A stretch of DNA of 64,000 bases from Oxytricha trifallax. Taxonomy: Eukaryota; Ciliophora; Spirotrichea; Sporadotrichida; Oxytrichidae. The DNA lies in NCBI GenBank assembly GCA_000711775.1, contig ARYC01017045.1, positions 16,927 to 80,926 on the forward strand. Reading direction: 5' to 3'. Below the pieces are notes generated by a model. It was not told the DNA's origin. It saw only the letters and a program-made list of their open reading frames with translations, and did no database searches. This document shows, in pieces, positions 1 to 11,997 of this stretch (position 1 is the first letter of the stretch; every line of letters begins with the position of its first letter). A program made the translations under genes and the position numbers.

Positions 1-246
1 TATAATTCAGAACAGGCTTGAGTTATTCACTATATCCATCACATCCATATCGCAACTTAAACAATAAATCTATATACTCACTGTCATAAACTGACCCCAA
101 CCTCGCATACTCTCACTTAAATTACTAATATTTAAACATTAAACCCCTACATAAACCCTATTAAAACCCTAATATAGTATGCACTAATAGTCTACTTTTG
201 TCAATCAAAAACTCAATCAAACTACTGAAAGGGTTTTGGGGTTTTG
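1..246. mobile_element. TBE copy A, right end (rest outside window)
   Basis: This is the terminal part of a telomere-bearing element. It ends in GGGTTTTGGGGTTTTG followed by ATT, which fits the 3-bp ANT target duplication of TBEs. Its last ~245 bp match the inverted start and the end of TBE C (37005-37141 and 42250-42383). On the minus strand, positions 108-1 hold the N-terminus of the TBE transposase (ATG at 108). Relative to TBE C one T is missing after the fifth codon, so this copy is frameshifted. It is inserted inside the zinc-finger/kinase gene of TBE copy B. Confidence 0.85.
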
Positions 247-249
247 ATT

Positions 250-1280
250 AACTCTGGGAAAGCTAAGGTGTATTTTAAGCATGATAAGGTCGATGGCAGG
301 TACTAATGCACGACTTGTGAGAAGTCTTATACTCACATGCAGAAGCATCACCTAAGTGAGTTCTTGCTTAGAAATTAGTGCCCTCTAAAAGAAAATCTAA
401 TAAACTTGAGACTTAAAAAGAACAACAGGAGAAGCTAAAGAGGCAGTAGGGAATAGAATTAATGAATCAACCTGCTAGTAATGTCTTTTTAGCATGTTTT
501 AAGAGAGAGCCATGTATTTTCCTGCACTAAATGCAGTAGGCCTTAGCAGTTGTATTTAAAACTACTTACATATAAATGTACCTGCTAAAGCAAAACTCAT
601 AGTGGTTGATGACTATGCATACAAGGTATATCCTTTCAGCCATCTCCTTAAAAACGAGCAGTATTAAAATGAGTTTTCTAACAAATATATTGTACTTAGA
701 GAGGCTTAGAAAAAAGATTGCTAGAATTTGCTCAAGCTAGATGGTATTTTTTTAGGGTTTGTTTTATCGCACAAAGACTCAAGAAATTTGAAATGACTCT
801 GAGAGACTATCTCTATCATAATCGATACCCCGATGATATAAACGATATACTTTCAGCTATGATAAAGGGTGTCAAGGAGTTGCATGAACTTGGGTATATT
901 CATAGAGATTTGAAGCCTGAAAATGTAATGCTGAATCTCTGCCCATTGAAGTAGTTGTAATCGATTTCAATAGAGCTTTAAGAAAAGAAATCATTACTTT
1001 AACATAGGTACTTTGGACTCCCGGATACTTCCCAATAAGAGAGAAGTGGACAAATGGATCTGTCTAATGGGATGTTTGGGCAGTAGATGCAATAATATTA
1101 GAAAGTGATATGGAAAGTATGTCTTACTTTGGTACTAAAGATGAAAAGCAATCAACAAGTTTGGCTTAGAAACTCATAAAGTAAGAAGATGTCTGCAAAG
1201 AAATTAAAAGCTTAGTAGAGATGATAATCGTGAGAGCTCCAAACTATCCTCGATAAACAAACATTAGATAATATCCTTGA
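250..1280 (+). pseudogene. TBE zinc-finger/protein-kinase protein (57-kDa ORF type), broken
   Basis: The frame opens with a C2H2-like finger (QCTTCEKSYTHM...H) and continues to a kinase catalytic loop, YIHRDLKPENVM, at about 892-930. Further on come TPGYFPIREKW and QWDVWAVDAI, where Q is TAA, as in the homologous kinases of TBE C and D. TGA at 1278 is a plausible stop. At least two frameshifts separate the finger from the kinase and the kinase from its C-lobe. The protein family is one of the three ORFs known from TBE elements. The N-terminus was cut off by insertion of TBE A. Confidence 0.8.
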
Positions 1281-1471
1281 CCCACTAGAGAGAGAGCACA
1301 GTTCAAAAGATACAATAAAGATAAACAGATAAAATTTGTTTGAATTAATAACACTAACACTCATTAAATATTCATTAAGTTCACATAAAACCTGCATTTT
1401 GTCTACTAACCACAAGAATACCCTACAAATCAAAGCACTTATAAACTTCACTAAGGGGTTTTGGGGTTTTG
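250..1471. mobile_element. TBE copy B, right-hand portion, interrupted by TBE A
   Basis: The segment ends in CTAAGGGGTTTTGGGGTTTTG followed by AAT, a TBE end with ANT target duplication. The last 60 bp match the ends of TBE D (17917 and 22109) and TBE E (63945). It holds the C-terminal part of the zinc-finger/kinase gene on the plus strand. TBE A is inserted at its left side, so copy B is the older insertion. Confidence 0.85.
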
Positions 1472-1474
1472 AAT

Positions 1475-4400
1475 ACACAATTATGACACGAGCTATGGGG
1501 ACTTGAGGTCAAAACCAAGGATAATGGGGCTGTGATAAAAACTCCATTTTTGCAAAGGTAATAGTTAGACATTTATATGCATTTGTGCAGCAAATGATGA
1601 TGAAATTCATTAAATTGATAATTATCTTGATATTACAAAAGATCAGTTATATTTTTATTTTTATCAAAATTTATATCTTTATTTAGTTATATCTCTATTA
1701 TTAGATATAAAATCCAAACTATAATATATTATTATAGAATTATATATAATTATGTAAACAAAACCTTAAATATACTAATATATATATAGGGTGAATAACT
1801 TTATAATGTCATAAAGTTATGTCAAAGTATATCGAAAATTTCCAGATACTTTTAATTTTTAAATTATTCTATGATATTAATATTGTAGCTTTGAAGCCTT
1901 GCAGTTTTTAGGTTTTAAATAGTTATAGTATTATAATTATTTATCTTTTATATAGATCATTTTCTATATATTATAATTAACTAATTATTATTTGTTAATA
2001 TTCCCCTATTTTATGTTTGAAAAGAGTAAGATAATCAGGTATTATCAATTATTAATTTTTGAATGAATCCCTGGTAACAAATAATATTCATTATTCTAAT
2101 CAATTTTCTAATCAATTTTCTGTTATTTTATTGTGACAGCCTATGATCATAAGATCTTCTTATTATTGATATATAATTAATCGAGATATACCGCCTCATA
2201 TTAATAAATTTGATATTAATTTATATATATTTAATTTGCTTAACATAATCATCTTAATTCCCTCCATCGCATTAATTACTTGTAAAGTTATATAGTTTTC
2301 CTGAAATTTTACTTTAAATGTCCCTTTATTTAATTGTTTTTCAGCATCTCCTATGTATCTTTAACCAAACTTTTCCTCCACAATTTGATTAATATCCTCC
2401 AACTTTTACATAATTATATATATTATTTTTTGCTTAATCAACCTCTATCACTTTCTTATTGTTATTTAAATTTTATTCCGAGATATTAGTTTATTCTGGA
2501 TGACTAGCTTAGTATACTAATTCTTCATTTCTTCCCGTTTTCATCTTCCTCACAATGATTCTCATTTTGCCAACTCCTCTATTTACAGTGTCATATTTTT
2601 ACCATCTTAATGCAGTTATTTCATTTATATGCAGGTATCTTGCAGATAAGCATGAAGTAATGTCAGTGCATATATATATCCATTAACTAACAGGCGTTTA
2701 AAATATTTATTCATTAAGCAGTTCTTGTGCAGGTGGTCTATCATTTCTACAGATATTATTCTGTAATTATCTGGTTCAACTATTTGATTAATTTCATATT
2801 AAACAATAATGACGTCAAAGAGTAAATACTTGAAAGATTTTGATGATTTATATTTTGGTTTAAATGAATTTGAAACATATTTGGCTTTGAATTGATTAAC
2901 TTTGCCTAACAATCCTTCAATTATTTGAATAATTTGGAATTGTATAACTCATATCTTTAGAGTGATAAGAGTAATTAAATTAATAATTTAACTTCTATAA
3001 GTGACAATGGAGGATAACTTTTCCTTAAACATTGATATCAAAGAAAAGGTTTTAATGAATATTACACGGTAAAACGCTTTAGAAGAAGCATCCTTATATA
3101 TTAATTATAGATTATATAAATTTTATTACTATATAGCTTATAGTAGTATTTCTTATACTTTTGGCAATAAATTAAACAACCAAAACTGTTTATCCTACTC
3201 TTAAGAATTGATATTCCTGTTTAACTGCTTATGTGTTTCATTAAACTGTATACTGTTATATTTCAAGAATACTTTAGCTTCAATTGTTGTCTGATGATTC
3301 TCGTCACTGCTGCTTACTATCTTCCAGTTAATTTTAATCATATTTTCATTTTTCAGTTTATATATATATCTCCCTATAAATTAATTTCACTGAATTAGTT
3401 ATAAATATACTAGAGTCTTAGCAATTATGAAAAATAAGAGGAAAACTTTAATTGAAAATGAAAATTAGTTGAATATATAAGTATTAGTATTTACAAAGAC
3501 AAAAATGGTATCATTGTCAAGCGTTATTATTTCTCCATTCTCCTTCATATATTCTACCATCTTTCCATTCTTCTCGTGTTGTTCCCGTTCTGTTCCCTGG
3601 TTCTTCTGAGTCTTCTGTCTGTACCTTCCAAAGATCCTAACCAACCTATTGCTTAAATATAAAAATTTTTAGATATGTTTTTTGTAACTTACAAATTTTG
3701 TTGAGTAACCAGCATCTTCTGCTCAGACATTTTTGACATATTTATTATTATTAAATCAATTATTAATTACTTATATTTTTCTTAAAATAAATCATGAATG
3801 TGTAACCAATTGTCATTAATTTACTTCATTTTCTTTGTTACCTTTTACACCAAGATTACCATTCTCTTACTGCTTTATTTCAGTTACTTTACGTATAATT
3901 TTAGCTATTAGCCAGGCTCTTCAAAAACCTATGTCAAGTAACCAGATAATCAGCTATTCACTCAATGAAGTGCTTTGAAGTAAGGGAAAGTATAAATATT
4001 TAATATTCCATTATATCTAATTGATGATAAATATATTCATAGGGGGGAGGAATACTCAAAATGTCACTATGAATCATTATCACTATTAAATACATATTAA
4101 AGGGACAATAGTTGGAAGGTAAAAGAATATAATCAGAGTGAACTGAAGAAGAAACTAATGACTAAGCGGTTCTGACAAAAGAAGAGGGGGAGGAGATTTT
4201 GAAAAGACATTTAATTTTATTAATTTTATATTAGATAATAATTTTGATTATAATTTGGTGGAATTTTGAACTAATGATTGCAAAAAGTAAATGAAGTGAG
4301 AAATTAATACTCATCTAACTATATATATATTAATAATTATAAAATAAATACTATAATAAAGACTACTTTAACTTTTCAGCAGTAGGAATTGATATATCCT

Positions 4401-4631
4401 AAACATAATGGTCAAAAATTCTCAAGAACTTTTGATGAGTTTCACTCTTATCTAATAATAGCACAAAAGTTTTTTAAAGTGATAATATATAAAACCCCTT
4501 AAGTGAAAATAGCTACAATTTTTAGGTAATTTATTATAAAATACAAAGAGTTGATTTGATAAAATATTCGATTTAAAACTTGAATTTATTTAAACCTTAA
4601 TAAAAATGTAATCTCCAAATATTAAGCTGCT
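1475..4631. other. AT-rich region without recognisable gene
   Basis: The stretch is about 75-80% A+T with many TATA runs. No ORF resembles a known family. One short coding-like island (3520-3652, minus strand) is listed separately. A second possible island lies at 4110-4170 (plus strand, reading WKVKEYNQSELKKKLMTKRF). Confidence 0.5.
3520..3652 (-). other. Short coding-like island, unknown
   Basis: In an AT-rich background, this segment on the minus strand has higher GC and reads an uninterrupted, charged frame (for example FGRYRQKTQKNQGTEREQ and EKNGKMVEYMKENGEII). There is no start or stop of its own, and I do not recognise the protein. It could be a macronuclear-destined segment or a remnant of a mobile gene. 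Confidence 0.3.
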
Positions 4632-5818
4632 TCATCTGTCTTAAACAATCTCAGTGTTCTAAAATGTAATAGATTCGTTCCCCACTGAGACAAATTTATC
4701 TCAACTATTGTGTGGTCGAGAGAAAATTTCTAAGAATTTGCTGCTTGGCAGCATTTTTTCCATTAAATCATATAGTTGATCTGGTTTTTGGCTCCCTTTT
4801 CTAACTTTTTCGATAATAACATTATTAATGCTGTGGGTTAGGGTTCTCTCTTTGAGCTTCTCAAATCGCTATTTAGTTTTTGCTACAATGCAAAATTCAC
4901 AGTTATGCTATAAAAAGTATCCAATACCATGGTATAGTGATAGGTCTTCACTCATTTTAATCCAAACAATTAATTCAACTCTCTTGTAGTTGTTCTATTT
5001 TAAATATTCTAATGTGACTTCAAATTTCTTGTTTGTAACCCAAATAAATAGAAACCCGTTTTTTTGCAACTTTTTCAGTGGAATTGATTCAAATATCTCT
5101 CTATCTTACAAAACTGGGCAACCTAGTTCTAACGCTGTCTCATCCCATGGGCTATCAGAGAGTATCCCATCAAATCTTTTGCCAAATTCGTTCTTTTTAT
5201 TTCTCTCTCAAAATCTCTTATCTTTAACGCAACCTAAATACTGCTATTATTTATTGTTGTATTTAAGCCAACCCCACTTTTTCTTTTTAATTTAAATGTC
5301 AGAGGTTTTGATCAAATCATTAGGATGGATGATTAATTTCTTTTTTTAATTAATAGTTTCGTGCTTCTCTGCTTTTATTAAATGCTTACTCACCCTCTTT
5401 TTGCTCGCAATATCATTGATTAATAAAGTTCAAACTTTACCATCCAGTTCAAATTAAAGTGCAATCTTTTCCTTTTCAAGGGTTTCAAACTTTTCTGTAA
5501 ATACCCTTTCCAAATCAGTATAAAACTTTTGTAATGAGGATTATTTTTCAGTCTTAAAGTTAGTTTTAAAATTCAGCTCCAACTTTAGTTTGTACATTTT
5601 GTTTCTCAATAACTTTTTCTGTTTTTGGCAATTTTTGTCTTTGCATTTAGAAATTTATTGATTTTATTCTTGTAACAATTATATATTTTTATTGTTGCAC
5701 TTGTTTTCATTAATTTTTTACGACTTTTAAACACTGTCAAAATTAATAATGCTATTACTCCCTGCTTTTTTAGTATTCTGACGATTCTTAAATTCTCCCC
5801 ATTTAACTTACCACCCAA
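4632..5818 (-). pseudogene. MT-A70 family methyltransferase (METTL14-like), decayed
   Basis: MT-A70 proteins use S-adenosylmethionine to methylate adenine N6 in RNA or DNA. On the minus strand from ATG at 5818 there is a long helical, lysine-rich N-terminus. Then come WGWLKYNN...YLGCVKDKRF, FDGILSDSPWDE (the DPPW motif as DSPW), LQKNGFLFIWVTNKK, VELIVWIKMSED, LYHGIGYFL, and the C-terminal EIFSRPHNS followed by VGNES. Frames change at least three times and several in-frame TGA occur, one at the position after RPHNS where homologues have Arg. The family call is strong; METTL14-like versus MTA9-like is not resolved. It lies 1.15 kb upstream of transposase X and points away from it. Confidence 0.75.
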
Positions 5819-6966
5819 CTATTGGACTATGGTTTTCCTTAAAGGTCTGGAAAACCATTTATTAAACTCACTGACGCTTTGAAATTTTTGTCTAAGTTAC
5901 TAAATTTAAGAATTTGAGAAGCCGTATTTATATTTTAACTTAGGAACATTATCAAACAAATTTATTTTCCTATTTTTTATTTTATTTTTACAATTCTTTT
6001 TGAAATTATCAACATCTAACTCCTTTATCTAAAAAACAGTGTTTTCTTATTTTTCCATATTATAAGTCTTATTTTCTAGCTATTAAATACTTTATGATTA
6101 ATTCAATACTTAAATTTGACTTATTCCATCATTAGAAACCTGAGCATTTTATTTCGAATCTATTGAAGTGAAGTTTGAATGCTTTCTAATATCCTTCTCT
6201 TTTATTGTTTGATAGATTTTATCTGGCTTATTTTAAACTTATTTCACTTCCTCTATGCTAGTTGAAGACAAATTTTAATCATGGTTTTTTCATTGAACTT
6301 AGTCGCCAATAAACTTAACTGTTTTTAAATGGCCCTTCTCATCAATTGATCTTAAGCATAGATCAACAAAGCTAAGAAATTAACTATCCATCAGTTTATT
6401 ATTCAAGTTAATAATTTAAGTTTTAATTCTCTTAAAATAACAAAATTTTATTTTTAAATAATTTGAATTAGCAAAGTGTATTTATTGAGTTTTCAAGAAT
6501 AATTTTTAAATATTCAATAATTTCCCAAATTCATAAATCAGTAAATAAATTTAGCCCAAACTATGATTAAAAAACTTGGATGCTATAAATATATGAAAAT
6601 TATTTCAATAAATAATTTTATCGATTAAAATAATAAAAAACTTTAAAAGGTAAGATTTGTTTTATATTTAGTTCAATATTTTGATTAGACAGGATTTTAA
6701 TGAACTGGGAGACTTTAAAATTTAACTATAAATCAAGTATTTGGTAAGTTAGTTTGTATTTAATTATTAATTTTTTTTATTTAGGGAATTCGGATAACTA
6801 GATACAGATTTCAAAATAAAAATATACGAGCCATCTCGACCTCGCAAGCTATTTCTAGCTGTTGTGTCGTATTGACACTGGGGAATTCCACTGATCAAGA
6901 GATTCATAATTTATTCTCAGTAATATATAATAATCTAATAACTTAAATAATTATAATAACTATACT
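5819..6966. other. AT-rich spacer upstream of transposase X
   Basis: No gene is seen. A small GC-richer patch at 6825-6900 contains GGGGAATTCC but no supported coding frame. I found no terminal inverted repeat that would mark the end of the mobile element starting downstream. Confidence 0.4.
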
Positions 6967-8004
6967 ATGAAGTCCATCTCCAGTCTCTTCTACAAGGAAA
7001 AAGTCTATAACTATGTGTTATTGTTACGTTATGTCACTACAGAACCTAATAAAGACTCAATACTTATTCATACTATAAAAGATATCTCAAAGATACTTAG
7101 AGTTTCAAGAAATGTCAGATAAGTGTGCTCTTGCTTGAAAGAAAAGGATGGTTGAATAATGAAAGAGAAAAAAATATATAAATAAAAGATAGAGCCACAC
7201 CACTTAAGCTATTTAATTTGCAATTAAATATTGGATTAATAAAAAGGACTCTCTCTTCATACCAGAGCTATGATTTTTCATTGGAAATTCCCACAATTTA
7301 TAATTACCACTTCCTAACTTTAGTATATTTAAAAAAAAACAAAATTAAATACAAAAGACTAAAAGTCTGAGCGCTGCTAAACTTTAAATAATATACTAAT
7401 AACGATATGAGAGATTTGAATAGGTATTAGAGTTAGTTGCTAAAAACAAAACAATTATTTACATTGATGAAATAATCTTTAAACCATATCAACTTTAGCA
7501 GTATTCATGGGCAAGAACATATGAAAATTAAAAACTACAAAAGATTAGTTTAAAACTAAGAACTTTCGCAGCTATAGTAGGAATAAGTATGGAGTCCGGG
7601 TTGGAGGGCTACTTTATTAAACCTAAATCTATCAACTCAGCAGAGACAGCTTCCATGATTTTATATTTACACTTATAGAACGCAAGTAAGGAAGTTGTAA
7701 TTTTCTGAGAAAATTTTAGGGCACTTCAAATTGGTATAGAGCAAGATCAATTAATATAAATGGGCTTGCATTTATAATGCTCTATACTCTCTGAGTTCCA
7801 CTGTATAGAAGAGGTGTTTTCAATAATCAAGAAATAATACAAACAGGAGATAATAGCAACAATTTTAAAATAAGCGAGACAAAGCACATTAATATTATAA
7901 AACAATCATTAGAGAGTGTATCAGTAGAAACAGTGAGAAGAATAATAATACGACATTTTGATTAGATGAAAAACTATTTAGATTATAATAAATAAAATCT
8001 ATGA
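6967..8004 (+). pseudogene. DDE transposase X (IS630/Tc1-mariner type)
   Basis: ATG at 6967 starts MKSISSLFYKEKVYNYV, followed by a helix-turn-helix-like stretch (IKDISKILRVSRNVRQ). The catalytic core reads IIYIDEIIFKP (first Asp, about 7460), TFAAIVGIS...GLEGYFIKPKSINS, and CIEEVFSIIKKQYK (final Glu, about 7805). The end RRIIIRHFDQMKNYL matches the second copy at 42438-43431. The second catalytic residue, Asp in the other copy (FLDK), is Glu here. One in-frame TGA and about three frameshifts make it a pseudogene. It converges with YYEE, with 68 bp between the stops. Confidence 0.75.
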
Positions 8005-8072
8005 ACTCACTTCTTTCTAAATATGGCACATAATTTCATTCCATGTAATCATTTTCTGGCACCCTCCCAAAC

Positions 8073-8793
8073 TCAGACTCTTGGGCCATTATAGTGTCTC
8101 TCGTATACACTAGGCGGTCTTTTGCTTTGTATGTCAGTCTTGTAATCAGAAAAAGAGGCGGATATTTCAGGATACTCTCTCTTTTTTTTCTACAAACGAG
8201 GCTTTGATTTTAGTTTAAGCATGGTGAGTGCTTTGCCCTTTGACTCTAATAATAATTATTAATTTTTATAAATTTATCTTACTTGCAAAAAAATGGCTTC
8301 CCTGTAATTATCTATAGACTTCATCTTTAATGAAAAACTTTTCTTTCTCTTCCTCTTAATTGTCGCTTATATACCTTATTCTATTTGCATGCTTAATTAA
8401 TTATGATAAGTAATTGGTATGGAGGGTGCCGAGTGCCCCATAGAAATATTTTCTATCAGGCAGTACTGTATAGTCAGAGTAATAATTCAAATGCTTCATT
8501 ATTTCCTCGTCTTCCTGAATCTGCTTGAATATATTCTTAACCGAAGGTTCTTCGTAGTATGGAACATTAAGCTGCACAACTTCTCCTGATCTAAGGAGCA
8601 ACTTGTCGCCTTCTTAGAAATCTTTAATGAATCTCATGGTGACATGCTCCTCGCTTGGTAAGAAGCAACCTCCTATAAAGTTTAATACATTAGTCTTACT
8701 ATTAAATCTCAAGAAATTAATCCAATCATTCTTGGACCTAAAATTGCTTTGAAACTCCCTGACATCGTAGCTATGGGCACCCAGACTTTCCAT
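8073..8793 (-). CDS. Conserved protein of unknown function (YYEE), one intron
   Basis: ATG at 8793 to TGA at 8075-8073. A 37-nt intron at 8246-8282 (GTAAG...TTAG) is shared in position with the second copy at 36263. Removing it leaves 684 nt, an uninterrupted 227-residue frame. Visible features are a C-rich turn (FIGGCFLPSEEH), the motif VPYYEEPSVKNIF, and a basic C-terminal tail (RLQKKKREYPEI). I recognise no domain. It is the only intact gene of the surrounding element, while its neighbours are decayed. It lies tail-to-tail with transposase X, so it may be a partner or accessory factor of the transposase; that is inference. No signal peptide or membrane helix is seen. Confidence 0.75.
8246..8282 (-). 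other. Spliceosomal intron of YYEE (37 nt)
   Basis: The minus strand reads GTAAGATAAATTTATAAAAA...TATTAG. The homologous gene at 36263 has GTAAGTAAC...TTTATAG at the same place. Both sides align with each other and the frame is kept, so this is a real intron and its small size fits ciliate introns. Confidence 0.8.
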
Positions 8794-9984
8794 GCTCTAT
8801 AATTAGCTCTATAATTATTTAAAGAATTATATAAGGCTTTAAAAGTAAACTTTTTAAATTTCTTATTTAAAGTTTGAATCATGAGTTAAATTTATAATAC
8901 TTTACCGAATTTCAGGCCAGAGAAGTCTATATTTATATCAGTCAGAAAACTATTATTATTAATTTAAAAAGTCACAAGTTTATATTATAAAGTCTTTATA
9001 TTGAAGAATATTATAAATTAATTATAAATTATTAATATAGTTTAATACAAAAATATGAAGTCTTTGAACACCCCACAACACAGTAAATTAAATTGAAATA
9101 AATAAAAATAGAATTATATGATTTTATTGAGTCTATAATCATTCTAACTAAAATTAAAAAATAATGTCTTTTACTTTAATTATACTAAGTCCAATCTCTC
9201 TCCTCAAAATTAGAATTAATTGCTCGCAAGCCCTCCTAAATCAGACTATGGGTTAAATATGAACTTAATTTGCTAGTGTTTAAATTTTTTCAAAAATATA
9301 GCTCATACTCAGTTTAGAAAAAACAATAATTTGAGGATTAACTCAGTGGAAAACTAATTAAATTTACAGATATTATCTCATATATTGCTAAAACAAATAC
9401 AATTTATTGTAAGTCACTTCAATAAATAGGTATTAGCAGAACTGACTCAAATCTCATCAAAATAAACACTAATAATTAGCAGATTATAAATTAAATTATT
9501 GAGTTTATGTAGTCATTTACTTCCATAAAATGGCTCTCATTATAGAATATGATATAATATATTCATAAGAATTAATAATTTTAATTTAATTCTTATAGTT
9601 TGTTTATATTACTAGAGTATTCAATAATTTATTATTTAATTATTAAGTATAGAAAATAATGAAAAATTTGTGTAGTAATGGCAAGTTAAAACCCTTAAAC
9701 CCTTCTCACATCTTTTCAACCTAAGTTTCTACTCAGAAATATGGCCTCCTAAGATTTTACTCAGTTAAATATTCAAATAAATTGTAGAAATAAACAACTC
9801 ATTACAAGAACTAAGTTTAGAAAAGAAATAATAAATTAAAAAATCACATTGGACAAGAAAAAATAGCAATAAATTATTTTTACAGTTTTAAAGTAATTGT
9901 GTAGTTCCAACCTCTCATGAAAGTGTGAATGCGTTGGAAGTTCATCAATCAAACTATCATAGTATAATACATCAGGCAACTAGA
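8794..9984. other. AT-rich spacer
   Basis: Between YYEE (leftward) and the zinc-finger MT-A70 gene (rightward) the sequence is AT-rich with no coding frame I can support. It would contain the divergent promoters of both genes. No motif stands out. Confidence 0.4.
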
Positions 9985-10832
9985 AAAGATGAAAAGCTAA
10001 AAAATCGCAACTGCTCTTTTTGTTTTGAAATTTTGGTAGAGCTTTCAACTGCGATAGAAATGAAAGAAAAAGCAAACACAAGCAAAATAAAACTAAAGTT
10101 ATAAAGAAGAAGAAAATTGATAAATTAAAAAATGACTTCCCTGAAGGGAAAGCTAGGGTTTTGTTTGATATCTCGAGAGGTTACAAACTTGTAGCCATAA
10201 AATAAAAAGTTGAAGAAATCACTTACAACATATTTAAAGACCCAGTATTATTTGAAGGCGACGTCAAAGAACTTAAACTATGGGAAGATATAGCATTAGA
10301 CGCTATGCAGAGATATAAAAGGCTTTATGAGGTGGTACTTATGGATCCTCCTTGGAGAATTAAGCAAAAGCTTCCCTATGAGACCATGACAGATGAAGAT
10401 ATTCTCAATATGCCCATTGAGCTAGTTCAAGAGAGAGGCATAGTAATTATTTGGTACGTCAACTAGAAAAAAAGGTTGCGAGACAATTTCTAAAATAACA
10501 TGGCTATGATGAAGTTGAGAAAGGCGAGTGGATTAAATTGACGAAAAACATGAAACTGCATAAGGGCTCGGGGATGTATACTGCACAGAACAGTGAGAGC
10601 TTTTTGATTGGGAAAAAAGGCTATGTCACAGATATGCTAAAATATCACGTGACTGACTGAAAATGTTATCTTTTCAAAGGTAGGCAAGCATTCTGAAAAG
10701 CCGGAATAGATTTATGACTTTATCCAACAGATGGCAACAGACAGATTAAACCTAGAAATATTCTCAAGACCTCACAATATTAGACCAAACTATACATACC
10801 TACGGAACTAGTTGAAGAAGCAAGAGTTATGA
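9985..10832 (+). pseudogene. Zinc-finger MT-A70 adenine methyltransferase, near complete but frameshifted
   Basis: A Cys-rich N-terminus (NCSFCFE) and a Lys-rich linker lead into the methyltransferase core. The core reads LYEVVLMDPPWRIKQKLPYE (catalytic DPPW kept), ELVQERGIVIIWYVN, GYDEVEKGEWIKL, LHKGSGMYTAQNSESFLIGKKGY, KHSEKPEQIYDFI and EIFSRPHNIRPNY. A one-base loss in an A7 run near 10463 and a frame change at TGA 10658 break it. The true start is not visible; the left coordinate is approximate. The same gene lies at 32683-33650. MT-A70 enzymes make N6-methyladenine and in ciliates include the MTA1 DNA methyltransferase. Whether this one acted on DNA or RNA cannot be told. Confidence 0.8.
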
Positions 10833-11997
10833 ATATTTATCAAGAGTGGTATAGTTTAGTAAATTAGTTTAAATTAATTAATTAATAAATTTTTATAATT
10901 ATAATCTATGATTGCTTGCAACTCTGTTTCCATCTTAGGTGGATTTCAGTGGAATTTTAAAAAAAATTCAATAACTTAGCACAATGCCTAATTCAAATTA
11001 CAACTTTTCAAATAACTATGAAGCACGGAGCACTTTTGCAAAATTTACATAAATAAAACTGGTTTGGAGAAATAACCAATGGAAGAACAAATAGATTAAT
11101 AAAAAAGCTGCTGATTGACAAAAATTTAGCATAACCTTAACCAATTCACATCAACTCAATTGCTGTTTAATTAGAAAATTTTTAATGTAAGATTTTTGAA
11201 TTTTTTAAAGACAAAATAAAAAGTTTAGGCTCGTTGTAACTCTTAACATGAAGATATATTGTTTTAATCACAATAACGACAACTTTTCTTAAGAAACTTC
11301 AGGTAAGTTCAAAATTTATAAAATTATTATTATTAATTGCTTTGTTTATATTTTATAAAATATTTGATTAATTTATCATATATTTTCGTGATCTAAACTA
11401 TCTTTATTAGGCAACATTTGATTGTTGACAGGTTTTAGATAATTGTGCTTCTAGATTTTGCCTACAAAACTACTAAAATTTGATTAGATAATAAATTAAT
11501 TTGGCTCCACCTTCTTTGGGTAGATATTTGGAATATATTTGAAAATGATTATCAAAGAGCTATTACAATTCTTTAGGCTTTACATTGCAAAATTTAGTAA
11601 GTTTTAGTAAAGTATTTGAATTTTGTTTTCAAGTTTTCGAAATTTAATGAATTTTAATTTACAAATATTAGCTTTTAGCCTAATGTTATTACAATGCCAA
11701 TACCATGAATATAGAATTATGAAAAATTCAACAATTACATAAGATTATTTCAATGCTAGCTTGAAAGTATAAATTTCGTGAAAATAAGCTATAAGTTTAT
11801 TAAAAACAAAGTAAGTAATCTCTGACGATTCAAAATTTCAGATATAAAATTAAAATTATAGAAATTTACAAAACTTGAACCTGCTAAGAATTATTGTGAC
11901 ATTTAGTCCAAATTTTTAAAAAGCACTTTTCTAATAATGCAATCATCTTTGAAACCAAATATAAAAATACTTTGTGTAGAATGAGGTGGAGATTTTA
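10833..11997. other. AT-rich spacer between two convergent gene ends
   Basis: No gene found. This gap separates the left half (transposase X, YYEE, MT-A70) from the right half (transposase Y, MEL, CGA, SecA-like) of the candidate element, and is where a junction between two elements would lie if it is composite. I saw no inverted repeat here. Confidence 0.4.

Noticed and set aside
1212-1478. 88-residue minus-strand frame under the standard code
   Set aside because: It is antisense to the TBE B kinase tail and terminal repeat, and has no protein-like features.
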